A DNA stretch of 64,000 bases from Sipunculus nudus (GCA_026874595.1 CM049318.1:46108456-46172455), one strand, 5' to 3'; counted from the first letter of the stretch, positions 48,395 through 60,265 are shown. Numbers and translations: made by a program. Notes: generated by a model from the sequence alone, not told the origin.

Positions 48395-48745
48395 TTTTTT
48401 GTGAAATAAAGGTTTTCAATATTTTTACTGGATTCCTGATTACTTTTTTCCACCTTAGGTTTACTGCTTTCATGTATATGAAACACTTTGTACCCCTTCT
48501 GATGAAGTTTATTAGTGTTCTACCCAAACTACCCAATACCGCAGTTTTTGCGTTATTTTCACAAACCACCTTTTTTAAAAGTAAAAAAAAAAGCATTGAT
48601 CGGACACTTTCTGTAAGGGGTAATGTTTTGAAATTATCACGTTATAGATCAAACAAAAAGAAAAAAGTCATGAAACCTATGATGGCAGTGGGGTGCAGCA
48701 AACTTTAAATCTAAGGGCCTTTTGGAGATCAGCCCCAGGACTAAG
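48395..48745 (-). repeat. Right terminal inverted repeat
   Basis: Partner of 42606-42948. Matching blocks on the plus strand: TTGTGAAATAAA at the inner edge, CTTCTGATGAAG, AAGGGGTAATGTTTTGAAA, AACCTATGATGGCAGTGGGG, TGCAGCAAA, and ATCAGCCCCAGG at the outer end. Confidence 0.85.
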
Positions 48746-48749
48746 TCAG

Positions 48750-49520
48750 CTGAGCTTAACATTTCGCGGGGGCGCCTAGAGCTTACTGTTTTTTTCGCAT
48801 CTGATGGTACAAATGACATGACATGACTCCACATTTTTGGCATAAGAGATGCCAATTAAACTCCTTATATATGTGCAATTTTCAACAAAAACAGATGTTG
48901 GATACAACATGCAAAATTAAAGGCCGATACACCAATCCACTACTGAGAAAAAAGTGCATTAATTTATTCTATGAAAACGGAAGGACAGATGACGCCAAGA
49001 CGGATAAATATGTAAAATTTCAGGCTGATACATCAATCAACTCATGAGATATGAGCGATTTTCACCCAAAAGCAAACGGACAGATGGACGACAAGCGAAA
49101 ACAATTGCAGATGGCGCCACCAGCCTGTAGTACAATATGGATGTATCTAAGATCTATGGACATGCATAATATCAGACCAATACGGCAAACTACTCCTTAG
49201 AAAAGGGTATCAATATATTATACGAAAACGGGAGGGTAGGTGGTGCCATCTGTCCGGTCTCTGAGAAAACTCTCCAAGATGGATAGACATGCCAAATTTC
49301 AGACCAATACATTGATCTACTCCTGTGATAGGAACAATTTTCACCCAAAGCAAACGTACAGATTGACGCCACGTGAAAACGATTGCAGATGGCGCCACCA
49401 ATCAGGTGTACTAGATGGGGGTATCCAAGATCTATGGACACTCCTGATATAGGAAACCCAGATTCTAACTGCACATAACGATTGCAGATGGTGCCACCAG
49501 TCCTTGTTACACACAATTTC
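48750..49520 (+). repeat. Diverged tandem units with GCAGATGGCGCCACCAG
   Basis: GCAGATGGCGCCACCAG or variants occur near 49108, 49237 (GGTGGTGCCATCTG, inverted), 49384 and 49483. Between them are GACCAATACATTGATCTACTC and ATTTTCACCCAAAGCAAACG blocks. Units of roughly 130-150 bp, non-coding. The same words appear singly near 20056 and 51330. Confidence 0.65.
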
Positions 49521-51560
49521 ACATTTAGCGAACTCGCTGGGTTTCGGAGCGATCGGTCCAAGGGTCTCAGAGGAGTACTCCGTAAACCAACGCGTTGATT
49601 ATAAAATATCTAAATTTTTAATACCGACTTTTTGTTTTGATAAAATTTATAATCTAACTTTTGTCACTTTATTGAAATCACATTAAAGAAATAAACTGAA
49701 AGTATCTATATCTCTATATGAACTATTCATGGAAATTATTATACTTCCTATTGAATTTCATGATTTATTAAAACGTTTATCTTGTTTACATGTAGCACTG
49801 ATTTCTGAAGTTCACTTTCATATGAAGACAACCGACAAAATTCCTTCTGCCAATAGCTACTGAAAGTCCAGTAACAACATATTTAATCAAGTTATGCATT
49901 GTTCTGTGATACTGGTATCGTTACTCAGGGCAGAAGCTGCCCCCCCCCCCCAACCACTAACACACACAAACACACCCTCACACTCCGACCTTACGTGTAA
50001 AACTGGTGATAAAGTTTTCTCTGATTTAAGAAACAAAACATCTTCGAGGGATTATTATTTTTAAGTGAAAGAAGATTTAACAACATGAAAAAAAATGACA
50101 TTGTTTACATGAGATTTCAATGTATTCTTTCATTTGCATCAAATTATAGATCTCCCAGACATTATTTATGAAATTCTTGTGTAATGATTGGAATTAATAA
50201 ACCATTGATTCCATAACAATGATAACTTTTAATGAATTTTTAACTTATTGTTAATTTTCATTTTTGATACGGTTTCTTTCGTTTTTATACAGAATTTTAG
50301 TTATCTAGACTGATACTGGCCGGGATTTAACTGTTCCTTGATATCAATCTCAGCTGTTACACCCCCTTCTTAAAACCCTGGCTACGCCCCTGTTTGTGTA
50401 GGCTACCAGTTATAATATCCACTATGCAAGTTTCTTTTCCCTAAAGGTGTTTATTACCAATGGGCATACTGTGCTCATTGTGCTGTTGGGGATAGACTGA
50501 GTCTCACATAAACTGTAAACATTATACCACAGGCAGAAATGTAAAACAAAAAATAGCAATGTAAACAAAATATAAGAAACTTCTATGTGCAGCACAGACA
50601 TGCTGCCTTGATGAATTAGAGTGATATTTGATTTTAAACTTAAATTCCATGAATCATAAATGCATCACTGAAGAAAGTATCAGGTTTACATATTCGGTCA
50701 TAATGCTAAATTGAAATACAAACACTGTATATTTTACAATTATTTTATATTTCTAATTCATTACAAATGTTTATTGCGAAAAAAATATGGGGAGGTAATC
50801 AATTGTCTGTTATTCATTCGCGGATGGAGAAATATCAGGTGAAATGGCCAATTCGTGAAGGGAAACCACATGCAGGCAACTATGTCATATGTTCCTTAAT
50901 ATAGACGTCGGCGCTGTCAAAGACCAACCGGGTCACGTTTGGTAAAAATAATATTCCAAGGTGAGGGGGGGGGGGGGGTCATAGTATGAGAAATTATTTA
51001 GGTTTATTCATACAATCATGAAAAGATTGTAGGCCTGCATTTTTAGATATGTGTGCAGTTATTCATGTGTTTTATTAATTATGCCATCATTTGTATTTCA
51101 CCACAAGCAAAATAGACGACCAGAGGTCGAGCGCTTGCCGATAAGAAGCAGAAACAAAATATATGTATTTATGATGACTTTGAACAGTGGCTATTGATTA
51201 ATGGTTGACAAAACTATACATGTATATGCAAACAAACATACTGTTATGTATGTTATCAAATTTCGCAGGAACATCTGAAAATATCTCAAACATTTATACT
51301 GATCATTGTAAGTTGCAAGTTGTAGATGGCACCACCTGTGATGATATGTGTTCTGTAAACCAAAAGGTAAATTCTACTTTTCTCTTATTCACCTATTCAG
51401 GGAAACAAATAATATAACACTTCTAATTCTTAAGGGTAATTAAATCAGATAAATGAGTGGATAATTTAAAGGTGTTGCCAATATGGAACTTTTGCAAATG
51501 TTTGCTGATCATAAATTTTGAAGATTAAAAGCCCTAGCATAAAAATTGGTATGTCTACTA
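49520..51560. other. Intergenic, no gene recognised
   Basis: AT-rich. C run at 49940-49951, G run at 50965-50977, and a CCTGGCTACGCCCCTG hAT-like terminus at 50379-50394. No coding region supported. Confidence 0.45.
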
Positions 51561-51568
51561 TTTTAGAA

Positions 51569-53187
51569 TAACATCTCGAGATCTCGACATAGAATTTCGC
51601 AAAAAAAAAATTTAGGAAGCAAAAAAAAAAAATTTAGGAAGCAAAAAAAATTTTAGGAAGCTAAAAAAAAATTTTAGGAAAAAAAATCAAGAAGGAAAAA
51701 AATTTTTTTGGGAAGCAAAAAAAAAATTTAGTAAGCAAAAAATAAAAAAAAATAGGAAGCGAAAAAAAATATAAAAAAGGGAACCTTAGCTTGGAATGGG
51801 TCTTATAACGCCACTTTGACGTATAAACATTTTATCTACAGGCTACTTGTACACAAGGCACTTGAGCAAGTGTTAACATACAGATAAAACATGTAACCGA
51901 GTTATTGAAAGATCACTAGTTGATATTCGTTAGAGCATGTGAAGCAATGCAGTATTTGTCATTTACAGAACTATGTACTCTCTGAATTGATGCCAGATGT
52001 TTCTGCCGGACGTCTTTCTATAACGATCGGTGGCAATTTTTGCACCCCCCCCCCCCCCCCACCCATGTTATAAAAACACGTGGATACAGACAACGATACC
52101 GCCTTTACCCATGGGATTGGCTCATTTTTATGAAAGGTTTAATAGCTTATGTTTACCTAGATTATGTTTATGATTACCTTCACTACTTTAAGATGTATAT
52201 GCAGAGTTAGCCTGCATGTATTACAAAGATTCTAAAATAAGGCAGGTGAATAGCGACTTTAAGACCAAAGCAGAGCATTTTGCTGAAGAAAAATCATGAT
52301 CAGAGATGATCGAAATATTTAAACCGTTTATTTATGAATATAAAACATTTATGAAGATAGGTTGACTAAAGGTAATCTGAGCTATAGTTATTGCTATAGT
52401 GGATCAAGACTTTGGCTTTAGGAGCTGAAGCAGCGCCCCCCCCCCCCCCCCAGCGTACCTACCCGAAAACACAGTAATTATTTTAAGCATATTTTGATTT
52501 ATGATACTCTAATACATGTTCCATAAAACAACACAAAAGCTGAAAGAAATTGTACAAAAAGCGTGTTTCTATAAGAAGCTCATATTTGTTTGTATCTTTA
52601 AAATGATAAGGTACCCAGAATGCATGCATGCAGACCTAAACATTTCTATTTGAGTGATTTAACAGCCATGGCTCCGAATCCGCCGTTCAGGTAGAATGTT
52701 TCAGTTTCTTAAGGCTTTGACATCTTCCTTACGGATATGAATAATTAAATATTGAATTTATATTGAACTTTTCTTTAACTCGCCTTATCTTAGGGGATAT
52801 ACAAAGTTGATTGATTTTAAATTATTAATAGTGTATTACCGTTCAGTTAAACACAGTATACATGGTCTATGTTTTATAATTGCAATAGTTAGCACTCTTA
52901 ACGTATATTGTCCCTTCAACGTTGCTTTGCTTTATGTCAATTCAGCTTCGAATGGTTCGTACAAGTGAGACATTTTATCTGGAGATCTCGAGAGAATTTT
53001 GTTTTTTTTTTTTTTTTGCTTCCAAATTTTTTTTTTGCTTCCTAAAATTATTTTTTGTTTCTTAAAATATTTTTTTTTGCTTCCTAAAATTTTTTTGCTT
53101 CCTAAATTTTTTTTTTTGCTTCCTAATTTATTTTTTGCTTCCTAAATTTTTTTTTGCGAAATTCCATGTCGAGATCTCGAGATGTTA
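51569..53187. mobile_element. Foldback element with A-rich subterminal arrays
   Basis: Outer ends TAACATCTCGAGATCTCGAC and its reverse complement (51569-51588 and 53168-53187), then GAATTTCGCA on each side. Inside the left end lies an array of about eight AAAAAAAATTTAGGAAGC units (51597-51780). Inside the right end lies the same array inverted (52999-53160). The 1.2 kb between the arrays has no coding region. CTCGAGATCTCGAGAT repeats continue a little past the right end. The structure is that of foldback-type elements; no target duplication was found. Confidence 0.75.
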
Positions 53188-53219
53188 TCTCGAGATCTCG
53201 AGATAAATATTTTTTTCTG

Positions 53220-54555
53220 TGTCCTAAATCAGCCACCGTAGAATAATACGCATACAGGTTTTTGTAAATTCTCCTTGCACACCCCACATTTAGTCACACT
53301 GACATATATTTATGTGCTGTGACCTTCAGTTTGGTGGCAGGATTAAGCTGAGCGTCGTGGCCCTTGACCTTCATTTTTTCTTTAATGAGGGCATTTCCGA
53401 TAACATATAATTACATTATTTTTGTTAGGAATATTAATTAGGTGGAAAGGTTGTAAATTGCTTATCAACAGCAAATACAAAATTAAATACCGGTACTTAA
53501 AGTTGAATATACGAAAAAGACACAAAATTTCCAAGCCATTCCTGTAATGTATATTGCTACATTGTACTGCTTTGTAAATGAGGGCAATTATTCAAATATA
53601 CTCTTATTCAAATATATATATAAAAACACATGATCTATCATGATCTATTTTGCAAATAAATATATTTTATGACCAAAACAAATACCTTCCTGGTCACGCT
53701 ATAATGTAATTAAGTAGAAATGCCAGAGTTCATGAATTGTTATTTACTGTTACATAAATAATCAAAATACAAAAATCTGAAGTTCTGGAGTTTATTACAA
53801 ATGTTTTCATATATCAACCAGATAAAGATTTTCATAGTTTCCGATTGGTTAGCTCAAAGATACAATACAATAAACCTTTAATTAAAGACAGTCTTCATTA
53901 TTGGCCATATTACGCAAAATACAAAAATCACTAATGACCTCATTATATATGCAAAATACAAAAAGGTCCACCGACTTTGGATAGAATGGTGACATAATAA
54001 CCAAACCAGGGACCTCTGACAATCCCCGTCATAAAATACTTTACTGCTTCCCTTGTCTATATCACCTCATAGGACACTAGAGTATTGCATATAGAATCGG
54101 TTTAACTAAATATGTAAATCTGGTTTAACTAAAATGTTTTGTATTCTTTCATATTTCTACAAGATGAAGTTTTGATAGCTAAATATTCATTTGAATCAAA
54201 ATGCCTTTCATTTAGTATAAATTTATAAAAAAAATACCAATATCAGCCATGGGATATATTTAACTCATAATTATGCAAAAATGTGGACATTATATCATGA
54301 CTAACCTTTCCCTTAAATTTTTTATCCGTTAGTCCAGTAGTCTATCTTCAGTCTAATGACAGACTAACATAAAAAGAAAGCGAAATTACTATATTGTACA
54401 ACATCTGATGTGCTATTTCTGTCATAATATGGTTTTAATATGTTAACATGGCACAGTTGTTTGTTTTTCTACGCCTATCTGGTGTTAACAGTATATAATT
54501 TATATCACATGCTTTCTTGTCAACAATGTTAGGACCAAAAACCTAGTTTACAGAG
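53220..54555. other. Intergenic, no gene recognised
   Basis: AT-rich single-copy-looking sequence with no gene. A repeat-family word (GGATTAAGCTGAGCGTCGTGGCCC) lies near 53340-53363. Confidence 0.4.
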
Positions 54556-55954
54556 TGTCACAAAGTTCCCAGACCTGCTATCACTTTGTGGCATAGGCTC
54601 TCATATACAGGTCTACTCAATATATTTTATCCACGTCGATGGGGCAACAAGGTTTTTATTATATATCAAGGGACTTTTGGCTAATTTGTATGGGTCCTGG
54701 GTGCCTTTGTACTCAGGTTTGCTAGTACACTTGTCCTGTTAACCCTGGCAGGTCCCCTTTTTGTCAGTGTATTGACCCCTGCCCAGTCATCCATAGCAAG
54801 CTGCTTACACACGGCCTTTTTCATTTTTTCTTTGTATTAAACATGGGCTGCACTAATTCATCGTAAGCAGGTTTTGTGGGTTTTAGTGGTCTTGCTTGAG
54901 GCAAACTGGACAGCTTGTGAGCTTCAGTTGGCAAGAAACTCTCTTAGGAGTAAGATGTGTATGTGGAGCTCACCACTTGCTGTAGCTGGACATTTCAACG
55001 ATAGGACCTGAGGGTCTTTTTATGTTACCAAGGGAGACCAGCTATCACTTAAACAATTGCCAACATTACAAATCTAAACACTGACATTTATTTGCAAAGT
55101 TACAGCAATGAACCATTGTGTATATGAACTGGCTGGCTGACTCCTGGTACTCCTGGTGGCGAACTGCGAGAGGGGATGCTGTCCTGGTCCTGGCAGACTT
55201 TTGGTGGTGAAGTGGTATGACCAACCAGTAGAGGGCAATTTATTCTATGTCTGTGGTAAGCCTTTATGCATGTACTGCTTTAAAACCCAACAAAACCTAT
55301 GTTAATGCAGCTCAGTAATAGGATATGGTAATATTGGAAGTCTGCTTGCTAAGACTCTGTAGTGTAATTGGATTTTCAGTCTTATCAGGATTTTTAAAGT
55401 ACTGACTATATTCCTAAATTTCTGCTGTATACCAGTATTCTTACACGTCCCTTTGCTCTTCAATATAAAGAGATCGAACTATAGAATATGAACCTTATTT
55501 AATTGGTACATAAAAGGTCAGGTGGTACCCCTGACAATATCTTCACCTTGATTTCAGTATATTAAAGTCTATAGGATTTCAGATAAAGATCCACAAGCGA
55601 TCTATAAAAGTGACCGAAATAGAATTGTTAATCTTTTGGGATATTAGTGGATAGTTTATATTTTTTCAGGCTGTGGTCTGTTTATCTACCCGCTTGCCTT
55701 GTGTGGTATCTCTGAGATTACATGCTCATGTATTTAGGGAAATGTCTGCAGGAGACTGATGCCACTCAAATTTCATGTTTTTTTTGTATTTAGTGTAAAT
55801 AAACGTATTATTAAGCTCTTTGACTCTTCACTGTGTTAAAACCATGCTGGTTTGAAAGTTAATCCTTAGAAATTCCTCAAAAAACTTGAGACATTATAAA
55901 AGAACCTGAAGTCCGATCCCGTTTCAGTTATTGAATGGGAAGGTGACCGTGACA
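54556..55954 (+). repeat. 5' LTR of the Gmr1-like element
   Basis: Begins TGTCACAAAGTTCCCAGACC, which recurs at 60873 right after a polypurine tract, and ends GTGACA, the inverted copy of TGTCAC. A primer-site-like sequence follows after two bases. Length 1399 bp by these boundaries. Confidence 0.75.
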
Positions 55955-55956
55955 TC

Positions 55957-55972
55957 TGGCGAGCGTGCCAGG
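55957..55972 (+). promoter_or_regulatory. Candidate tRNA primer binding site
   Basis: TGGCGAGCGTGCCAGG begins with the TGG that pairs with a tRNA CCA end, two bases after the LTR's GTGACA. I cannot assign the tRNA. Confidence 0.6.
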
Positions 55973-56541
55973 ATTGATTTTCCTTGTTAGTTTCATGAAA
56001 AATAGTCATATTTTGTTGTTAATAAGCATGGTTTTATCAAAGAGCTGGTTGCCCTTGTAAAAGCAGTGGTGGGTTCAGAAATCCTTGAGTATTACTGTAG
56101 TAGCTTTCGCAGAAGCACGGTTTTACTGCATAGTGCGGTTAGGTTAGCCATCTCCTCAAGGTCGGGTCGGATACCTGTCGACAGCTAAGGCTGGGGTACT
56201 GCTGAGTGTTTCGCTACGGCGATAGGCTGTACCTTTTTTTTCAGGCAATTCCTAGTCCAGCGGGATATTGCATGTGTTGTAGTTGCAACAAATTTGGGTT
56301 TGTTGAAGTCTGTGGACTTAACAGCAGGGTAAACTGTCGTGATAAGTTTACCATAGTATTGATGCTACGGCATCTTTTGTGTGCTGAGGCACTAAGTTTT
56401 GATGATATGTAGGTTGCTAGTTAAATCTACGGAGTGACTATGTTCATGAATTATGTGCTTCTTTATTGTGTATTACATGTTTGTGTAAGTGGGAACGATT
56501 TCTTAAAACACTGTTTACTTGGGAAATATCCTAGTGCTAAC

Positions 56542-57711
56542 ATGGAGGATCTAGAGAAGGTCCCAGCAGTCGGTAAGGAACTAGGTTATTCAGGGACAAA
56601 TCTACAAACATTTGTTGATCGTGAAATCCAGCGTTTAGATGAAAAACGTAAGAAAGATCATGAAAGGGAAGATTGGATAAGGCAGCGTGACCTTGCTAGG
56701 CAAAAGGAAACAGAGGAACACGAGTTGAAAGTCTTGAGGTTAAAGGTACAAATAGCTGATAAATCAATTAACCCAGGTAATCCAGAAATAAGTATTACAG
56801 ATGAGCCAGTTGGTGCTGCTGCTACTCCGTCCCTTAAAATCCCGCCATTCGATGAAAATCGAGATAGTCTAGATTCCTATCTAGAGCGGTTCGAGCGGCT
56901 AGCATCAGGACAAAAGTGGGCCAGGACAGATTGGGCGATCCGCCTTAGCGCCTTACTTAGAGGTTAGTCTTTAGAAGTGTTCACTAGACTTCCAGCAGAT
57001 GAGGCGTTAAATTATGATAGGCTGAAATATGCTCTTTTAAAAAGATTTCAAATGACAGAGGAAGGCTACAGGACAAAATTTCGGACCTGTAGACCCGAAA
57101 AACAACAGTCCCCTAGCCAATATGCCGCAAGAATCAGCAGTTATCTTCACAATTTGGTTAAAATGTCCGGCATTGACCGAACATATGAATGCTTAATTGA
57201 CTTATTGTTGAGGGAACAGTTCATGAATTCCTGCAGTAAAGAATTATCCTTGTTTTTGAGGGGGAGACAATGCTCCACCATTGACTCCATGACAGACATC
57301 GCTGAAAGGTACGTAGAAGCCCACGGTCAGTACAGTTTTGGTTCTTCAATGCGATGTAGTTGGAAACAAAATGGAAAGCAGGTTGATAAACCTCCCGCAA
57401 AACCTACAGATGCAGGTAAGAAACAGTCAACCACCCCTGGGGTCATAAAATGTTTCAATTGTGGAGCATTAGGACACAAATCATTTCAGTGTAAAAACAG
57501 GAAACCTCGAGAGGTAGCTCAAGGTTTGCAAGCCTCAGTTGATGATCCTCGACAGATTATTAAACAGGCTATAGATGAAGCTGTTAAGGAAGCTCTGATG
57601 ACAGTAAAACAGTCTCCAGGTAAGTCTAATGAAGAGGCCAGTGCCTGCTTCCCTGGATGTCTAGATACTTCCCCTGTCAACAAAAAAAAAACGACCAGGA
57701 GACAAAGGTAG
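56542..57711 (+). pseudogene. gag of the Gmr1-like element, with one nonsense codon
   Basis: Likely start ATG at 56542 (MEDLEKVPAV); an upstream in-frame ATG at 56434 would add a hydrophobic leader unlike gag. Residues about 25-70 are charged and coiled-coil-like (VDREIQRLDEKRKKDHERED). The capsid part (ALNYDRLKYALLKRFQMTEE... LIDLLLREQFMNSCSKELSLF) has the helix pattern and LLxREQF phrase of SCAN domains, which are thought to derive from Gmr1-like gag. CFNCGALGHKSFQC (57451-57492) is a canonical CX2CX4HX4C knuckle. An in-frame TAG at 56965-56967 interrupts LLRG-SLEVFTRLP. The frame is lost at an A run near 57682-57691. Confidence 0.85.
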
Positions 57712-58275
57712 TTACTCCACAAGTACTTAATGTTTCTTGTGAAGCTAATGTAGATACGCCAGAATCCCATCCTCCAGGTATGCCCACTTGTTAAGGCATG
57801 ATTGGTGAATCAAAAGTATCTGTACTCAGAGATACAGGATGTAGCAGTGTTGTCGTGCGTTCAGCCCTTGTATCTGAAGACCATTTGACTGGTACTAGCC
57901 AAACATGTGATAGATGGTACTATCAGACGGTTCCCAGTGGCACGGTTAAAAGTTGATTGTCCTTTCTATACAGGTGAGGTTGAAGCCTTATGTATGACTA
58001 ATCCAGTGTACGATTAAATCATAGGTAATATTGAAGGTGCAAGAGAACCTCGGGATCCCGATCCTACTTGGACATTTGATGATGCCATAATGAGTGCTGT
58101 TGAGACTAGAGCTGCTGCCAAACGTAAGTCCAAACCCCCAAAGCCTCTCCTGGTGCCTAGTGTGATAGCAACGGTAGACCAGAAAGAGTTTCTGGAATCC
58201 CAGGGGCAGATGATTCCATTGCTCACCTATGGGCTAAAGTCAATGAAGATGAACCATGTAATTTTAAATTTATGA
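57690..58275 (+). pseudogene. Protease region and linker of the Gmr1-like element
   Basis: VSVLRDTGCSSVVVRSALV holds the aspartic protease active site DTG (57831-57839). Frame changes follow; 58020-58275 gives NIEGAREPRDPDPTWTFDDA, SAVETRAAAKRKSKPPKP and then LLVPSVIATVDQKEF, the linker before integrase. A TAA precedes the DTG at about 57793. Confidence 0.75.
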
Positions 58276-59200
58276 CTAAACACAATATTCATGTCAGGGC
58301 ACAGGAGGACAAACATGTCCAAGGCAAGTATATAACACGGGTTATTGTTCCAAAGTGTCATAGACGGTAGGTGATCAAACTAGCTCAGGAAGGCATTATG
58401 TCGGGACACCAGGTCAGATACCCTGAGGCGATTGCACTAGCAAATATTGAAACTGAAACTGTCGCAGAAGCACTGCTTGATATATACAGCAGGCTTGGTA
58501 TACCGGATGAGGTACTTACTGATATGGGTTCCCAGTTCACCTCGTCTATTATGAGGGAAGTGAGCAGGTTACTCAGTATCAAACAATTGACTACAAGCCC
58601 ATATAACCCCAAATGCAACGGGATGATTAAACGATTTAATGGGAGTCTTAAAGCAATGCTTAAAAGGATGTGTGCGGAGCAGCCATCAGACTGGGACCGT
58701 TATCTGGCACCGGTTTTATTTGCATACAGAGAGGCCCCACATGAGTCACTGGGTGGGTTTTCCCCATTTGAGTTGTTGTTCGGAAGAACTGAAAGGGGAC
58801 CCATGAGAGTACTTAAAGAGCTTTTGACCAAAACAGGAACAGAATCTGAGGTCAAGACAACATATCAATATGTGGTCGACCTTAAAGAGAGGTTGAAAGA
58901 AACCTGCGAGTTAGCTCGTGAAATGCTAGGTAAGGCCTCAAAGAGGTACAAGGAATATTATGATCGGGGTACAAAACCAAGGTCGCTAAACGTTGGCGAC
59001 AAAGTCCTTGTACTATTACCAACAAACAGGAATAAGTTACTCTTGCAGTGGAAGGGCCCTTATCAAGTGTTAGATAAGTTTAACGACTCTGACTACAAAG
59101 TGAAGGTAAATCACAAAGAGAAGACCTTGCATGTTAATCTCTTGAAAAAGTACATTTCAAGGAAGCCTGATCAGGACCAGACCATCTCATGCCTATTTGA
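58276..59200 (+). pseudogene. Integrase with deleted zinc finger, upstream of RT
   Basis: VIVPKCHRR, a stop, then VIKLAQEGIMSGH is the start of the HHCC finger. The next residues jump straight to RYPEAIALANIETETVAEAL, so roughly 70-80 residues with the rest of the finger and the first catalytic Asp are missing. LTDMGSQFTS keeps the second Asp (usually DNG or DQG). NGMIKRFNG has Lys where the catalytic Glu is expected. LQWKGPYQVLDKFNDSDYKV (about 59045-59104) is the GPY/F module. The open frame then runs on into RT, proving the integrase-first order in one frame. Confidence 0.9.
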
Positions 59201-60265
59201 TCTTCCGTGTTTAGAAATTAGCCTTCCGTCAGAGGATGGTCATGTTGAGCTCTGTAGCAATGTACATCAAAATAGTTGGGATGATGATGGAATATCTGTT
59301 ATTTCCTCACCAAGTTCGATACGTAAACAGGGACCAGAGAATGTTAAAATCTGTGACACACTGCTCCCCAAACAGTTAGAAGATGTCAGAGCCCTAGTTC
59401 ATAAATATGAACATATTTTCACAGATGTTCCTAATGAAACCAATGTCATTGAATGTGACCTCAATCAAACTTCTCATCATCTGATAAGGTCAAAACCTTA
59501 TCCTGTTCCGCATGCTCTCAGAGAAATCATGAGGAACGAAATCAAAGACATGCTTACCCTGGGAGTCATTGAAAGTCTAACTCCTGTTATGCATCTCCTG
59601 TTGTTATGGTTCGAAAACCAGATGGGTCAGTACGTTTTTGTATTGATTATCGCAAATTAAACAAAGTTGTAATGTTTGACCCTGAACCCATGCCAAATCC
59701 AGAAGATCTGTTTGCTCAACTGCGTAACAGTAAGTATTTCTCTAAACTTGATTTAAACAAGGGTTATTGGCAGATCCCCATGTCAGAAGACTCAAAGCAT
59801 ATGACTGCATTTGTTACACCAGAGGGACAATATCAGTTTAGAAGAATGCCATTTGGTTTGGTAATAGCGGGAGCCGTCTTTACTCGCCTGATGAGAAAGC
59901 TAATCGAAAACACTGATGGCGTAATTTGTTACATAGATGATATTCTTTGCCTTACTACCTCTTGGCCTGAACATTTAGATCTGCTCACTAGAGTATTCAA
60001 CATTCTCTCAGAGGCCAACCAGTCCTGGCTGCCAAACCAGCAAAGTGTAGTATTGGGTTTACAAGGTCATAAAGTTGGGATGGGCAGAATAGCCACTGAC
60101 CCAGAACTGTTAAAGAAAATTCAAAGCAGGGAAAGGCCAACCACCAAAAAGGAGGTAAGATCCTTTTTAGGGTTAACGGGATACTATAGAAAGTTTATCC
60201 CTAATTATGCAGAGGTGGCCGTCCCTTTAACTGATTTAACTGAAAGGGACAGAGTAACAAAGTGA
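59201..60265 (+). pseudogene. Reverse transcriptase of the Gmr1-like element
   Basis: The N-terminal part (ALVHKYEHIFTDVPN, SKPYPVPHALREIMRNEIKD) is fused in frame behind integrase. A frameshift near 59590 moves to 59606-60265: VRKPDGSVRFCIDYRKLN, FSKLDLNKGYWQI (catalytic Asp), QFRRMPFGL, CYIDDIL (catalytic Asp pair), then VRSFLGLTGYYRKFIPNYAE (connection). All RT motifs are present, so the frameshift is the main lesion here. Confidence 0.9.

Larger units (their letters stand above)
42606..48745 (+). mobile_element. TIR DNA transposon carrying an XPG/FEN-like nuclease gene (Academ-like)
   Basis: The left end TTAGACCTGGGGCTGAT and the right end, reversed, CTTAGTCCTGGGGCTGAT start inverted repeats of about 345 bp. 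The 6.14-kb interval is filled by one plus-strand gene (43298-48184) with one recognisable intron. The 4-mer TCAG stands at 42602-42605 and 48746-48749, a candidate target duplication. The flanks rejoin as the right end of the dispersed family (...CAG|TCAGCTGAGC), fixing the boundaries to within a few bases. From memory, Academ elements have 3-4 bp duplications and encode an XPG-type nuclease and a Cys-rich finger. This is the best fit, but the superfamily is inference. The gene is broken in about eight places. Confidence 0.8.

Noticed and set aside
9356-50394. CAGGGGCGTAGCCAGG and its inverse as the two ends of one giant element
   Set aside because: They are 41 kb apart, this terminus is common, and no matching target duplication was seen.
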